64,000 nucleotides of DNA from Tanypteryx hageni (taxonomy: Eukaryota > Arthropoda > Insecta > Odonata > Petaluridae), in NCBI GenBank assembly GCA_028673005.1, contig CM054120.1, positions 59,270,057 through 59,334,056 of the forward strand, in the 5' to 3' direction. Numbering within the stretch: the first letter of the stretch is position 1; each line of letters starts with the position of its first letter. Both the position numbers and the translations under genes were made by a program. The notes below the pieces were generated by a model. That model was not told where the DNA came from. It saw only the letters and a list, made by a program, of their open reading frames with translations, and searched no databases. Shown here piece after piece: positions 1 to 13,136 of this stretch.

Positions 1-186
1 TAGGGCATTTAAATCGCTCAGCGTGACTTTTTTTCGCAAGCACAAAACACTAAAATGCATGCATTCACTTTAATATTTTTTGTACTTTAATTATCATTTC
101 AAAAATTTCCAAAAAATTATGTCGTATTTAAAATTGTTCATTTTATATAATAAAAAATAAATACATACATTTATTTCAATCCAATT

Positions 187-830
187 TCTACTATGTGCTG
201 CTCCTTCGACGTTTAGTAGTTCAGCTGCGTCTGGTACACATACTTCTTTACACGGTATATAAATTTTATGGAATTTATTTTTCAAATAATCACTGATAGG
301 TAGAATTTTATACAATAGGATCTCTATTTACAATGTCTTTATCGGTATTATCTACAAAATGCAAAAATTTGCTCAACAAATAAAATCTTTCTTCACTCAT
401 TACATTTGGAATAAATGACATTTCTAATATATGTTTTCTACTAAAATACATTCTGAGAGTTGGTTTTTGAATGAATCCCATCAAGATTAGCAAAGCAAAC
501 CACTTTTGATAGCGCGATTTTTTAAAGACGTGATCTTATTTTTCTCGCGTGCAAGGAATTGTTCCGCGTAACGCTTAGTTTCAACCACTATGAGGGCAAT
601 TAGATAATAAAAAAATAACTCAAAATATCTTAAGGGATAATCTGTAGATAACACCTGCACTATTTGTTTTCCAACTAAATCACACGCAAAAAGCCGAGGA
701 GGGTTAGCACTGTCGACATCTCCCCAAATATTCTCTTGAATATTCACAGTGGAGTGAGTTATATCTTCCAATTCCTCTTCGGAACTGAAGTCAATAGAGT
801 ATCCGTTCGAATCTTAATAATATATATCTA
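187..830 (-). pseudogene. piggyBac-type transposase remnant (N-terminal half)
   Basis: Reading the minus strand gives consecutive piggyBac-like blocks: an acidic leader (YSIDFSSEEELED, about 775-815), then near 310-493 the block GFIQKPTLRMYFSRK followed by MSEERFYLLSKFLHFVDN, then after a one-base frameshift near 312 the block YKILPISDYLKNKF and IYIPCKEVCVPDAA. In intact piggyBac transposases these blocks occur in this order ahead of the first catalytic aspartate region; here the catalytic core and C-terminus are absent, lost by about position 190. The frame is broken at least twice (near 490 and near 312). The copy is therefore a 3'-truncated, dead transposase. No terminal inverted repeat or TTAA target duplication was seen. 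Family assignment rests on block order and is fairly secure; subfamily (PGBD4-like) is a guess. Confidence 0.8.
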
Positions 831-1330
831 CACTACTTTCACTCTAATTCTCCAAAACACTTCCCAATCCGCCAACTCACGAGAGCTACAAGCCATGGTG
901 AACTAAATAGGGGTTCGGCTAAAGGCCAGACCCAAGATGAAAAAAAAATAACAAAAATGCCCGACGCAAACGCAGGCACTAAAAAACCTCGACCATCAGC
1001 TCGAAGAATCGTAAACAAGAGCCAGGAATATGAGAGCTCTTATGAAAATCTGAGACGCAACGCACGTAAGATAATAGGCCAGAGGAGACTGAGTAAGCAC
1101 TGCTACAGCCAGTTCCGAGATAGAAAAAAAAATTTAAAAATATACTAACACGTAAACACAGACAACGAGGAACCACAGAACGAAATCAGACAGCATTGGC
1201 TTGCATATTCACTCTCTGAAAGCACATAAATCAGAGCCGTAGCGATAACAAAACTTAATGAAAATTTCGCGCTGGAGGCATGGGAAAGAGAGGACGTGAA
1301 TGCTACGTCGCACACGCCGGGGGTGGGGGG
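831..1330. other. unassigned spacer before the tandem array
   Basis: This stretch is richer in purines on the plus strand than its surroundings and holds only short open frames on both strands (for example 957-1148 plus, 63 codons, basic composition), with no domain I recognise. It ends in a G-rich run at 1319-1330 that directly abuts the first tandem unit. The G-rich run is not present before the second or third unit, so it marks the outer left flank of the array. Confidence 0.5.
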
Positions 1331-4300
1331 TAGTTTCATTTTAACAAAGAGTTGCTTATAGACTTAGATACATGTAGATAGATATAGATGTCTGAAGTTA
1401 AGAACCTATTATTAGTAATCAACGAATGCTAAGGCTTTTACCATTCCTCTGATAAGGTAATTTGACATCTTTATCATTTAAATAAACTCAGACTTTACTC
1501 AAATATCATTCATTTCTATATCTGTGCATTTTATAGTTCAGTTAGTTTGATGTGTAGTGAACGAAGTGAAAAGTATCCGGTATGTATTCTAATAAAGTTT
1601 AAAACCGTATATAGGAAATATAATCGTTGAGTACCGTTTGAAACAAAGTAAAGCACTTCTAAAATACGATTTAGAATTATGTGAAAACCTCTGCAAAATA
1701 TATTTTAAAATGCTTCCTTTTCAACTTAGCGGATTTTTTAAAAATATTCTAAAATAAATACGTTTGAGTTTTAGCTTCGTAAAATTATGAAGTATCTTGC
1801 TTCTCGGGCCTCGTGTTTGATACCCCCGCCCTAGGAAAATCGGTTCAATTTTTGAAGTATCACTGAGGTGACCAGATTTTTCGAAAACAAAAAGTTTACA
1901 TTGATGTGGTAAGAAAATGTAAAAAAGCGTGCCACAGGGTTAATCTTCTTCAGATTTTGTATTAAAATATCATCATTATGCGGTTGCCTTTTGAGACATC
2001 TGTATCATCGTCATTTCTGTTGAAGGATTCTTCCAAGATATAGCTTCACTAAACTTATATTTCCGCTTGGCGCCATGGGTTTCTATATTTTATCTATTAG
2101 AAACACTTCATCAAAAACAACTAAATAATATGTTGAGTTTTAACAATGATATTATATTAGTTTACATATATTTTCATTCTGAGTTAGATTAGAAGAGGTT
2201 TATCACCGCTTAACATAACTAGAAAAGTTTACACGCGAAATACTGATAATAACACTTATAAAGACTGATAGGTAAAATTTGTACAAAATTGTTTGATTTT
2301 TTTAACCAACGAAAAGGCAAAAAAACATCTAGTGTTATGTACCTCCATGTAAATTGTTCGATAAGGCATCGATATCTATTATTACAGTTTATTTTCTCTC
2401 TTAAGGAAATACCACTTTTTTATTACAACTAATAAAAAAGAGTCCATTGAAATAGCTAAGGAAAAAGAAATATTACATAGTATCTATGGGTTAAAAAGTG
2501 GCTGCTCACCCTACGCACCACCTAATAACGTACCTCATTTATAAATATTTTAAAAACCTTAATGAAAACACTATTCAATCTAGAAAAAAGATGTATGCAT
2601 GAAAGAGAAATCATTCGACAATTTAATATTTCTAACGGTTTGAATAATTCGTTAATGTTAATGTTTAATGGATTCCATAGACAATTAATCAATGTAAATG
2701 CCTGTATTACCTGCGCGGAAATATAAACCGCTCGTCTTAAATGTGTTAAGTAATATTCAATCCACATATTTATCCATCTGATTACTCAGAGAAGTCAGTC
2801 CGTATGGCTGATTTAGTCTCTCAGCTCTATGATTTCTTGTCGCTTGCATGATAGTATTTATAAAAAATAATCAAGACCTAAAACCCCTTTAATTTTATGA
2901 AAACGAGACAACTTTTCCCTTTTTACGAAAAGTTAATAAATGTAAGACTTGAGAAATACGTTTTCTAAAATAACTCCCCTATTAAATAGCTGATCGTTAT
3001 TTAACAAAATAAAATATTTTGTCCATTATTTCCCCTTACTCTTACTGTTGAACATTTGCCACGTGAAAAAATATATAGTTCTTTACTTGTGCTTATCGTA
3101 AGGACACCTAACTCAAAGATTGATATAACTACTTTTTCTTTATTTCCACTGCTTTTAATCACATACGAAGGTTAATATTTTCACGGCACAAATATTTACT
3201 TTGCTGTACTGCAATTAATTACATAAAAACTATGAAAATAAACCAGGTAAGGACAACTTTTCTTCAGAAATCGGCGTCAGCGCCATAAATTAAGAGCCAG
3301 GGCTGATTTAACAAAGAGTGAGAATATAATCTCTACATACCGGAGGGACAAGTTTGCTTTTAAAACTAAAGAAGAAATTTTTACCCGATTGATGTAAAAT
3401 GATGCAATTAGTTTGGAGCTTATATTACAGGGCTGATCGTTTATAATGCCGAATAGAAAAATAAACCCAAGGGATTTCACATTGACAAATTTCTTATTGT
3501 TAAATCCTTAATTGGTACAGCAACGCTAGAAAGAGCTAAGCGAGTACATATTTGAATTTGGCACCGACAAACCCATGGTTTTATATTTCTATCGGAAGAT
3601 GTCGTCGGCTTTTCAAATAATTGTTAGAAAATACAGCACACCCATCAACTCACTACTTTCGATTAAGGCCTCACATTCTATTGCATACATTTACACGAAA
3701 ATCCTCTTATTGCAACAGCTTGCATGACACGTTTAACGTGACCTACTGATTCAATTTTAACCGTTTAAGACCGTTTTTTGTTTCAAAATTCCTTTTATGG
3801 CAGATATTTAAAAAAATCATACACCTGATTATAAATGAGTTACTGAGTAAACTACATGAAAAAATTACATGTTTGATACAATTTTTTTGGATATATTATA
3901 TATTGTTTAGTGTAACCTCCCTGGAACTATCGGCTCATATCCTGCCTGGGCAGTTGCTTTGCTATGATAATAACAAACGTATAGATATAACGCAGAAATG
4001 GCTAATTGGACGATTATATTATCTGAAGGAGTTAAAATAATCACTTGTTTTAACTCTCTATTTCAGGAATTCATTTTCATAATTGTATGCATGGATTTAT
4101 TTAAATACCAGCAGCGAAATGCATAACTCAATGTACGATACGTCCTGCCACCTAGGAGCAAGCGCTCGTACTTAAAGAAACAAGGTTTGCCTAAGAAGGT
4201 ACGTAGTGGACTGGATGTTCAATCGAAGAATTAATTATTATACTCTTTATTAGGAACAACATGAAGCGAAGGGTAAACTTTATTAGTACTGTGGTGCAAG

Positions 4301-4699
4301 CGCGAGAAATATTATGAAATCTTATTCCATTAATATTCGAATATTCGAGCATCACCAAATTGCATTTTTGTGTCGAATGAAACGAGAAGTGGATCTTGTG
4401 AGGGTAGAAGAGGTTAAAGGATGGACAAGAAACAAATTTGTAGCGGTATATCTTTGGGGGAAAACTAGCGGTGCCACCCCAAAATTAAAACTTACGAATT
4501 CTTAAAGGAAAAAGAAAAGCGATGAGGATTTTATAAAGCATTTATAACATTTTTGAGAATGAACAGCAATGTGTAGCGTATTTTTTACGAAAATACTCGA
4601 GCGATAAGGCATGCTGAGTAAATGGTTTTTAGTATTTTTCGTCATTACTGAAAAGCACTATTATCTTTGTGATGTCCGTCCGTCCGTCCGTACGTCCGC

Positions 4700-5530
4700 A
4701 CGGAAGAATTGGCTTAACCGATTTTAACCAAATTTAGTACATAGAATATTCACATAAATTAATGGCCAAAATGAAATATTTGGACAAGATCGACTAAGCG
4801 GGGGTGCCACAATTGCAAAGTTAAACTTTTCGGTAATTATCAATTGGGAAGTAATTGGCTGAACCGATTTCAATGAAATTTTGTATGGAGGCGTGTAACA
4901 TATAGAAACAAAATCAACATGCTTAGTATAGATGTAGAAATCAGGGCCACCACAATAAAACAAATAAAAAACTTTTTTACACATACTTTTGTTGTAATAT
5001 ATTCATCAATTTCAAACAAATTTAATATTTATAAAATACACATCTATAGAAAACAATAAACGCAGATTTAACTGAATCTGCTAATCAGGGATGCCACAAT
5101 TGCAAATTAATTTCTTTCACTTATTGTGGAGTTGGAAGAAATTGGCTGAACGAATTTCAATTAAATTTTTTATATAGGATTTGTACAACATACCATAATG
5201 AAATCAAGATGTTTAAAGCGGAGCTAAAGAGCAGGGGTACCACAGTAAAAAGTAAAAAAATATGTCTTTTAGATGTAATTCTAGAGAATTGACGGCATGA
5301 TGTACATAATCTTCATATAAATAAATAAAAAAATTATTATATTTCAACCGGGCCGACTAAACAGGGACACCACAATATCAAAGTTAGAATTTGTCTGTAA
5401 CTATTAATTTCGAAGATCTCGTCTGAGCGGATTTCAAAGAAATTTCGTTTTTTATGATAAGTATAGAATGGCAAAACGAAATGAACGTGTTTAAAAAGGA
5501 TCTAAAAAGCAGGGTTTCCACAATAGAAGG
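4700..5530. repeat. Internal ~144-bp degenerate periodic array (unit 1)
   Basis: A motif of the form CAGGGnTnCCACAAT recurs at about 4799, 4942, 5086, 5232, 5362 and 5510, giving spacings of about 144, 144, 146, 130 and 148 bases. A second motif, GGCTGAACCGATTTCAA or close variants, recurs at about 4711, 4858, 5149 and 5410. Alternate repeats resemble each other more than neighbours do, so a ~288-base higher-order period is likely. The array begins just after a (CCGT)n run at about 4675-4694. Confidence 0.85.
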
Positions 5531-5589
5531 AAAAATAATTTTCTGACATCAAAGCAAATATATCATTATACGTTTATTTTACGGCAAAT

Positions 5590-5636
5590 TTGACGAAAAG
5601 TACTTCTGTACCACGGTGAACCGTGTACATACCTAC
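5590..5636 (+). repeat. Hairpin resembling a degenerate Helitron 3' end
   Basis: After the periodic array lies GTACCACGGTGAACCGTGTAC, a stem of about eight pairs with one bulged C, followed about 12 bases on by CTACTTGT. Units 2 (14,043-14,070) and 3 (near 22,450) have the same hairpin, with loops GAAG and GAAC. A Helitron would end in CTRR; CTAC does not fit, so this is only a possible decayed 3' terminus for an element covering the (CCGT)n run and the array. Confidence 0.3.
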
Positions 5637-7067
5637 TTGTTTATTTCTCCGAATGGCGAGCTCTGGCCTCCCTCGCAGGCGTAATATTGTTTTTTTCTTC
5701 TTATTTTCGTCGTTTTTTCTACGGAAAGGAATAAAATTTGCACATCAGATGTAAACGTTTAAAAATAACTTTTATTTTTAGAGTTTCGGAAAATTAATAC
5801 ATTTTTATTGATGTTTCGATGCGGTTTGGTTAATTTAAAACATTGGCCGTAGCTATAATTTTCTAAAATTTAACTTTCTTTATTCCAATTTTATCTCTCA
5901 CAAGGCAAAACACTTAAAATTTAGGATACGATACGATGCATTGACTTTCGTTCTTTGCCGCAAGACCATAAGCTCCTGCGCTCCGGCGGAGACAAGCTCT
6001 ACTAACCATTGCCGGGCCAGGCTTTCTGTATCATCTAGCCTGACGTCTTCTAGCAATCATTTTCACTATTAGAGAATGTCATCGCTCGTTCTTAACTAAA
6101 CCGGGAAATTGAATAGCGTAGGATACTTGTCGACAACGTTGACATGGTTTTCTTACACGCTGGTAATAGAACCCATTTCAAATTATAGCAGGTCATATAA
6201 ACGTCAAATCTATTGCTCAAAAAGAATGAATGAAAATGGTTGACTGGCATAACGATATAACAATCAGTGTTTTGTAAACTTGATGTATTAAGACATTTTT
6301 AGGAAAATATCAACATCTAAGGTTGCCAAGATCACAATTTTGGAATGTATCTCCAGCCTTTAAATTTTCGTTAAATCGTAAGTTGAGAATTATGCCCAAA
6401 AAAGTTTCCTTTAAAATAAATATCACGTTTTTCATGAAAGTGTACTATAAATGAAAATGGATTTATGTTATTCATTACAGTGATAACTTGTGATCCGCAC
6501 CTTAGGCTAACAGATAGAACTTTTTTTAAAAGGTAAAATACAATTAATTGACATTTTTGGGCTAAATTAAAGAGGAATCAGGAAACTTCCGATTATGTCC
6601 TTTACGTGAAGTTGTCATATATAGGAAATATACTCTTCGATAATTATGCTTGCAAAAATTTCTGAAATTAACTAAAGCATTTAGAACCTCTGCACTGAAT
6701 GAAAAAGTAATTTAAATGATTGAATTTACAGAGATTTTGAATATATGAAAGTTGTTGCAATTCTAATAATTAGTTCAGATTTCTCAAAGAATGCAACATA
6801 ACATTTATATATTCAATATCTATATAAATTCATTAATTTATTTTTTATTTATTCAGTACGTTTTCTATTAGTTATAAATTACAAAATTATCATATTTTTA
6901 TTTTTACTATTTCTGTACTCTTTATAAAAGTTAATAACTTTTAATAATTATTTTTTATTTTATTTATACAATTTAAGTTATAGTTAATTGGAAGGAATTC
7001 AATTTATAACACTATTATAACAAGCCTAATTTAATGTGTTAAAATAAACGTTGATATACGTGGTGCA

Positions 7068-7336
7068 TTTTTAGGAGAAATGAACAACGATAGTGATCAC
7101 ATTTTAGGAAATATTAACAACGAAAACTACTAATTCTGGTAAAATTTAAAACATAAACGCCGAAAATCGTCACCGATTTTTAGGAAAAATAAACCTCGAT
7201 TTTAGTCTTCGATTTTTGAGAAAAATAAGCGTCGGAAACTACCAAGCCTTTGTGTAAGCTTCGATATTTGTCGAAAGTATCGCGGGAAAATAATCGTCGA
7301 ATTAAATCTTCTATTTTAGAAAAATCAAAGTTGAAT
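7068..7336. repeat. ~36-bp minisatellite (unit 1)
   Basis: Variants of TTTTTAGGAAAAATAAACnnCGA recur at about 7068, 7102, 7140, 7177 and 7211, then more weakly near 7280 and 7313. Spacing is 34-39 bases in the well-conserved part. Unit 2 carries the same array at about 15,505-15,773. Confidence 0.75.
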
Positions 7337-10300
7337 TTCTGTACGATGTCCCGACGCATTGTTTTCCCGGCGCACATTGGTAGGGACGATAAGGAGGCAA
7401 GTGAGCTGCTTTGTTACTGCCTATTCATTGTTTCCCCTGCGCACGGCAGTAGGGGAGGTAGGGTGGGAAGAGAGCTGCTCGGAAGAGGAAAGTGAGATGC
7501 GCGTGACAGGTTGCTAACTGTAGTACTTCCACAGAATATTACACTCTAGAGATTGATTTGTCGCACCCGCCAAGTTTAGATCAAGCTCTAAGAAAAAGAC
7601 GAAAACGTTCATTTGAAACAAACAAAAAACGGAATAAAAAATGGCGGATTAAGACGCGAGGCTAGAAAATAACAGGAAAAACGAAGGGGAAGAACAACAG
7701 ACCCAGCGGACCCAGAGACTGGCAAATTCACTCCTGAGAAAAAAAGCAAGGTATATAGATGAAAGAATTTAACATCACAAAAATTACAATGATTTTATCG
7801 AATAATCAGTAGTATAAATAGCAGTATTCGAGTGAAATACATTTCAAGTGCTTCAATTTCTGGGTGAATATAAATACGTGTAACTGTTTCGTCGATTTTC
7901 AAAGGGAAAATCTTTAGTATTAAAAAATCCATATAGATTTTTAAGTTTGCAATTCTAAACAAATCTAGAATAATAAAACGCGTTTTCATATTAGCATATT
8001 TGCATAAAACGTTTCAATTTATTATTCTTGTTTGATTTCTTATATATTATGTTATATTAAGGTGACATCATTTGGAAATTTCTTCTTTTAGACCGTTACC
8101 TGAAAAACGAAATTACTCAAACTACGAGGATTTTGTTTATTTGAAATGATAATATTACAAAAAAATTACATGGTCCCGCTTTTTTACCGGTAGTATGGCG
8201 TTTATTCTTCTGGTTATGTTTCCGTTTTCTTCACTTGCTCGTATCGCTCCATCATGAAAATATAGTTAAACTAAGATTAGAATTGACAGAATATATGAAA
8301 GGATGTGGTGGATGTGAGAGAGGACAGATAGAGGGGGAAATATTAGTATGTGTAAGAGTGGCAAAGAAAAATTGAGAGAGAGGTTTTATGGATAATTTGA
8401 GAGAGAATGAAAGGAAAGTGAAAATGTAGTAAGGAGGCAAGGAATGAAAGGTGAAAAGAGAAAACGGTATGCTGCAAAGCAGTAACGGAATTGTGAGTGA
8501 ATTAGGATGTGGTAAAGGAGTCTACTATGATAGCCTAAATTGAGCTCTGAAAACCAATACAAATTAGAGCGATGGATCTGTCAGGAAATATTCCAATCAG
8601 CCACTGAGCAGTCACGTTCGGACACCGTGGTGTACCGCTGTCTCTGTTTTTCCTTCGGATCCTTCATGATTGCGATTTGGCAATATCATGAAATTTCAGA
8701 GCTGAAGATAGTCTTAGTCTACCATTGTAGGTTGGGACTAAGGAATAATAAAAGTGAGAAGTAGTCGATGATATATATAGGATAGAGGACTTTGGCAGGT
8801 ATAGGGAGAATGCGAGGATTATGAGGCCATGATTAAGAAATGAGCGAACACGTATCAATTAGAAGAGAGAAATGTATATTAAATATTCATAACTCACAAA
8901 GTGCGATTTCACTTTATTTTACGCGAGTTTATTAAAAGTAAAATCCAGCTTAGCGGAATTACTCGGAAATTATTCTCATTTATCGTCAAACGCATAGGTT
9001 GAAAATTTATTTGAGTAGTTTCATTTTAACAAAGAGTTGCTTATAGACTTAGATACATGTAGATAGATTTAGATGTCTGAAGTTAAGAACATATTATTAG
9101 TAATCAACGAATGCTAAGGCTTTTACCATTCCTCTGATAAGGTAATTTGACATCTTTATCATTTAAATAAACTCAGACTTTACTCAAATATCATTCATTT
9201 CTATATCTGTGAAATTTATAGTTCAGTTACTTTGATGTGTAGGGAACGAAGTGAAAAGTATCCGGTATGTATTCTAATGAAGTTTAAGACCGTGTATAGG
9301 AAAGATAATCGTTGAGTAACGTTTGAAACAAAGTAAAGCACTTCTAAAATACGATTTAGAATTATGTGAAAACCTCTGCAAAATATATTTTAAAATGCTT
9401 CCTTTTCAACTTAGCGGATTATTTAAAAATATTCTAAAATAAATACGTTTGAGTTTTAGCTTCGTAAAATTATGAAGTATCTTGCTTCGCGGGCCTCGTG
9501 TTTGATGCCCCCGCCCTAGGCAAATCGGTTCAATTTTTGAAGTATCACTGAGGTGACCAGATTTTTTTAAAACAAAAAGTTTACATTTATGTGGTAAGAA
9601 AATGTAAAAAAGCGTGCCACAGGGTTAATCTTCTTCAGATTTTGTATTAACATATCATCATTATGCGGTTGCCCTTTGAGACATCTGTATCATCGTCATC
9701 TCTATTGAAGGATATTAAACATATATTTCCGCTTGGCGCCATGGGTTTCTATATTTTATCTGTTAGAAACACTTCATCAATAACAACTAAATAAGATGTT
9801 GAGTTTTAACAATGATATTATATTAGTTTACATATATTTTCATTCTGAGTTAGATTAGAAGAGGTTTATCACCGCTTAACATAACTAGAAATGTTTACAC
9901 GTGAAATATTGATAACGACACTTATACAGACTGATAGGCAAATTTGTACAAAATTGTTTGATTTTTTTTAACCAACGAAAAGGCAAAAAAACATCGAGTT
10001 TTATGTACCTCCATATAAATCGTTCGATATGGAATGGATATCTATTATTACAGTTTATTTTCTCTCTTAAGGAAATACCACTTTTTTATTACAACTAATA
10101 AAAAAGAGTCCATTGAAATAGCTAAGGAAAAAGAAATATTACATAGTATTTATGGGTTAAAAAGTGGCTGCTCACCCTACGCACCACCTAATAACGTACC
10201 TCATTTATAAATATTTTAAAAACCTTAATGAAAACACTATTCAATCTAGAAACAAGATGTATGCATGAAAGAGAAATCATTCGACAATTTAATATTTCTA

Positions 10301-11029
10301 ACTGTTTGAATAATACGTTAATGTTAATGTTTTATGGATTCCATAGACAATTAATCAATGTAAATGCCTGTATTACCTGCGCGGAAATATAAACCGCTCG
10401 TCTTAAATGTGTTAAGTAATATTCAATCCACATATTTATCCATCTGATTACTCAGAGAAGTCAGTCCGTATGGCTGATTTAGTCTCTCAGCTCTATGATT
10501 TCTTGTCGCTTGCATGTTAGTATTTATAAAAAATAATCAAGACCTAAAACCCCTTTAATTTCATGAAAACGAGACAACTTTTTCCTTTTTACGAAATGTT
10601 AACAAATGTAAGACTTGAGAAATACGTTTTCTAAAATAACTCCCCTATTAAATAGCTGATCGTTATTTAACAAAATAAAATATTTTGTCCATTACTTCCC
10701 CTTACTCTTACTGTTGAACATTTGCCACGTGAAAAAATATATAGTTCTTTAATTGTGCTTATCGTAAGGACACCTAACTCAAAGATTGAGATAACTACTT
10801 TTTCTTTATTTCCACTGCTTTTAATCACATTCGAAGGTTAACATTTTCACGGCACAAATGTATACTTTGCTGTACTGCAATTAATTACATAAAAACTATG
10901 AAAATAAACCAGGAAAGGGCAACTTTGCTTCAGAAATCGGCGTCAGCTCCAAAAATTAAGAGCCAGGGCTGATTTAACAAAGAGTGAGAATATAATCTCT
11001 ACATACCGGAGGGACAAGTTTGCTTTTAA

Positions 11030-11800
11030 TCTTACACTTAAACGAAAAATGAGAAGCAATTTATATGAAAAAGATTTATTGGTAAAGTTGAGAAAAAGAG
11101 TGGCTGCTGCCGAAATATTTCTAGGCACAATGATTAACTGGAGCTTGGTATTGATCGAACCCTTGTAATTATAAGTCTTAATTTCCGCTATTGGCATTAG
11201 TAGAAAGGGGCCTATGAAGGAGTATCAAAAAGGCAAGTTTAAAAAACATTTAATGTATCAACGACCATATAATCAAAACAGTTATAATCTAAAAGGAAAT
11301 TAAATATTTTCTGGCTGTACTACACAAAAGAAATTAACGAGACGTAATTAGCTCATGTTATTCGTGAATGCTTAATTTTTTTGCCACCACGCGTTGTTTA
11401 TGTTGAAAAAAAAATTTAAAACTGAAACTAAATCATTTAGCGTAGTCAACGACTCTGTCGCAATTGATATCGTAGAAATTAGAATAAATCATCCCTTTTA
11501 CCTACATGAATGTTTCATCATGCATGTAATTTTATATTGACAAAAATAAGATGATGACTGTTTCAGCCCATTCGTCATCCGTTTTAAAAAATGCACTTAT
11601 TGAAAAAATATCACGTTAGTAAATTTTTCTTCTTTCACAACTTTAATATAGATAAAAACATGCGTAAGAATTATATTTATAAGGAATACTCTCGGCTCAC
11701 AAATGGAGAACATGTAGAATAACTTATTCGGGAACGGGATAAAAGGAAACAATTGCGTGTAATACAACAATGTTTGGAATTATAATTTATTATCATATAA
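11030..11800. repeat. ~770-bp segment present in units 2 and 3, absent from unit 1
   Basis: In unit 1 the sequence GCTTTT is joined directly to AAAACTAAAG (about 3360). In unit 2 the two are separated by about 770 bases (11,030-11,800) and in unit 3 by the same segment (19,441-20,210). A three-base TAA is found at both edges. I see no terminal inverted repeats, so a deletion from unit 1 using short homology is as likely as an insertion. Contents: AT-rich, no recognisable coding sequence. Confidence 0.85.
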
Positions 11801-13136
11801 AACTAAAGAAGAAATTTTTACCCGATAGATATAAAATGATGAAATTAGTTTGGAGCTTATATTACAGGGCTGAGCGTTTATAATGCCGAATAGAAAAATA
11901 AACCCAAGGGATTTCACATTGACAAATTTCTTATTGTTAAATCCTTAATTGGTACAGCAACGCTAGAAAGAGCTAAGCGAGTACATATTTGAATTTGGCA
12001 CCGACAAACCCATGGTTTTATATTTCTATCGGAAGATGTCGTCGGCTTTTCAAATAATTGTTAGAAAATACAGCAGACCCATCAACTCACTACTTTCGAT
12101 TAAGGCCTCACATTCTATTGCATACATTTACACGAAAATCCTCTTATTGCAACAGCTTGCATGACACGTTTAACGTGACCTACTGATTCAATTTTAACCG
12201 TTTAAGACCGTTTTTTGTTTCAAAATTCCTTTTATGGCAGATATTTAAAAAAATCATACACCTGATTATAAATGAGTTACTGAGTAAACTACATGAAAAA
12301 ATTACATGTTTGATACAACTTTTTTGGATATATTATATATTGTTTAGTGTAACCTCCCTGGAACTATCGGCTCATATCCTGCCTGGGCAGTTGCTTTGCT
12401 ATGATAATAACAAACGTATAGATATAACGCAGAAATGGCTAATTGGACGATTATATTATCTGAAGGAGTTAAAATAATCACTTGTTTTAACTCTCTATTT
12501 CAAGAATTCATTTTCATAATTGTATGCATGGATTTATTTAAATACCGGCAGCGAAATGCATAACTCAATGTACGATACGTCCTGCCACCTAGGAGCAAGC
12601 GCTCGTACTTAAAGAAACAAGGTTTGCCTAAGAAGGTACGTAGTGGACTGGATGTTCAATCGAAGAATTAATTATTATACTCTTTATTAGGAACAACATG
12701 AAGCGAAGGGTAAACTTTATTAGTACTGTGGTGCAAGCGCGAGAAATATTATGAAATCTTATTCCATTAATATTCGAATATTCGAGCATCACCAAATTGC
12801 ATTTTTGTGTCGAATGAAACGAGAAGTGGATCTTGTGAGGGTAGAAGAGGTTAAAGGATGGACAAGAAACAAATTTGTAGCGGTATATCTTTGGGGGAAA
12901 ACTAGCGGTGCCACCCCAAAATTAAAACTTACGAATTCTTAAAGGAAAAAGAAAAGCGATGAGGATTTTATAAAGCATTTATAACATTTTTGAGAATGAA
13001 CAGCAATGTGTAGCGTATTTTTTACGAAAATACTCGAGCGATAAGGCATGCTGAGTAAATGGTTTTTAGTATTTTTCGTCATTACTGAAAAGCACTATTA
13101 TCTTTGTGATGTCCGTCCGTCCGTCCGTACGTCCGC

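Larger units (their letters stand above)
1331..9015. repeat. Tandem unit 1 of a three-copy ~8 kb array
   Basis: Starts at TAGTTTCATTTTAACAAAGA and runs 7,685 bases to the next occurrence of the same start. It is near-identical by eye to units 2 and 3 over almost its whole length. It differs by lacking a ~770-base segment that the other two carry (junction here at about 3360), and by a private ~20-base stretch near 2030-2055. Open frames shared among units are all under 90 codons, and their conservation is no greater than that of flanking non-coding bases, so I do not call genes in it. It contains a ~144-bp periodic array (4700-5530) and a ~36-bp minisatellite (7068-7336). Head-to-tail arrangement and shared breakpoints support tandem duplication rather than independent insertion. 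Confidence 0.95.

Noticed and set aside
4314..4505. 63-codon open frame preserved in all three tandem units (also 12,751 and 21,160)
   Set aside because: The units are near-identical throughout, so preservation is expected without selection. Unit 3 already has a missense change (Gly to Val), and no domain is recognisable.
7250..7495. 81-codon open frame with overlapping minus-strand frame in units 1 and 2
   Set aside because: It overlaps the minisatellite, is open on both strands, and is cut off in unit 3. Composition, not coding, explains it.
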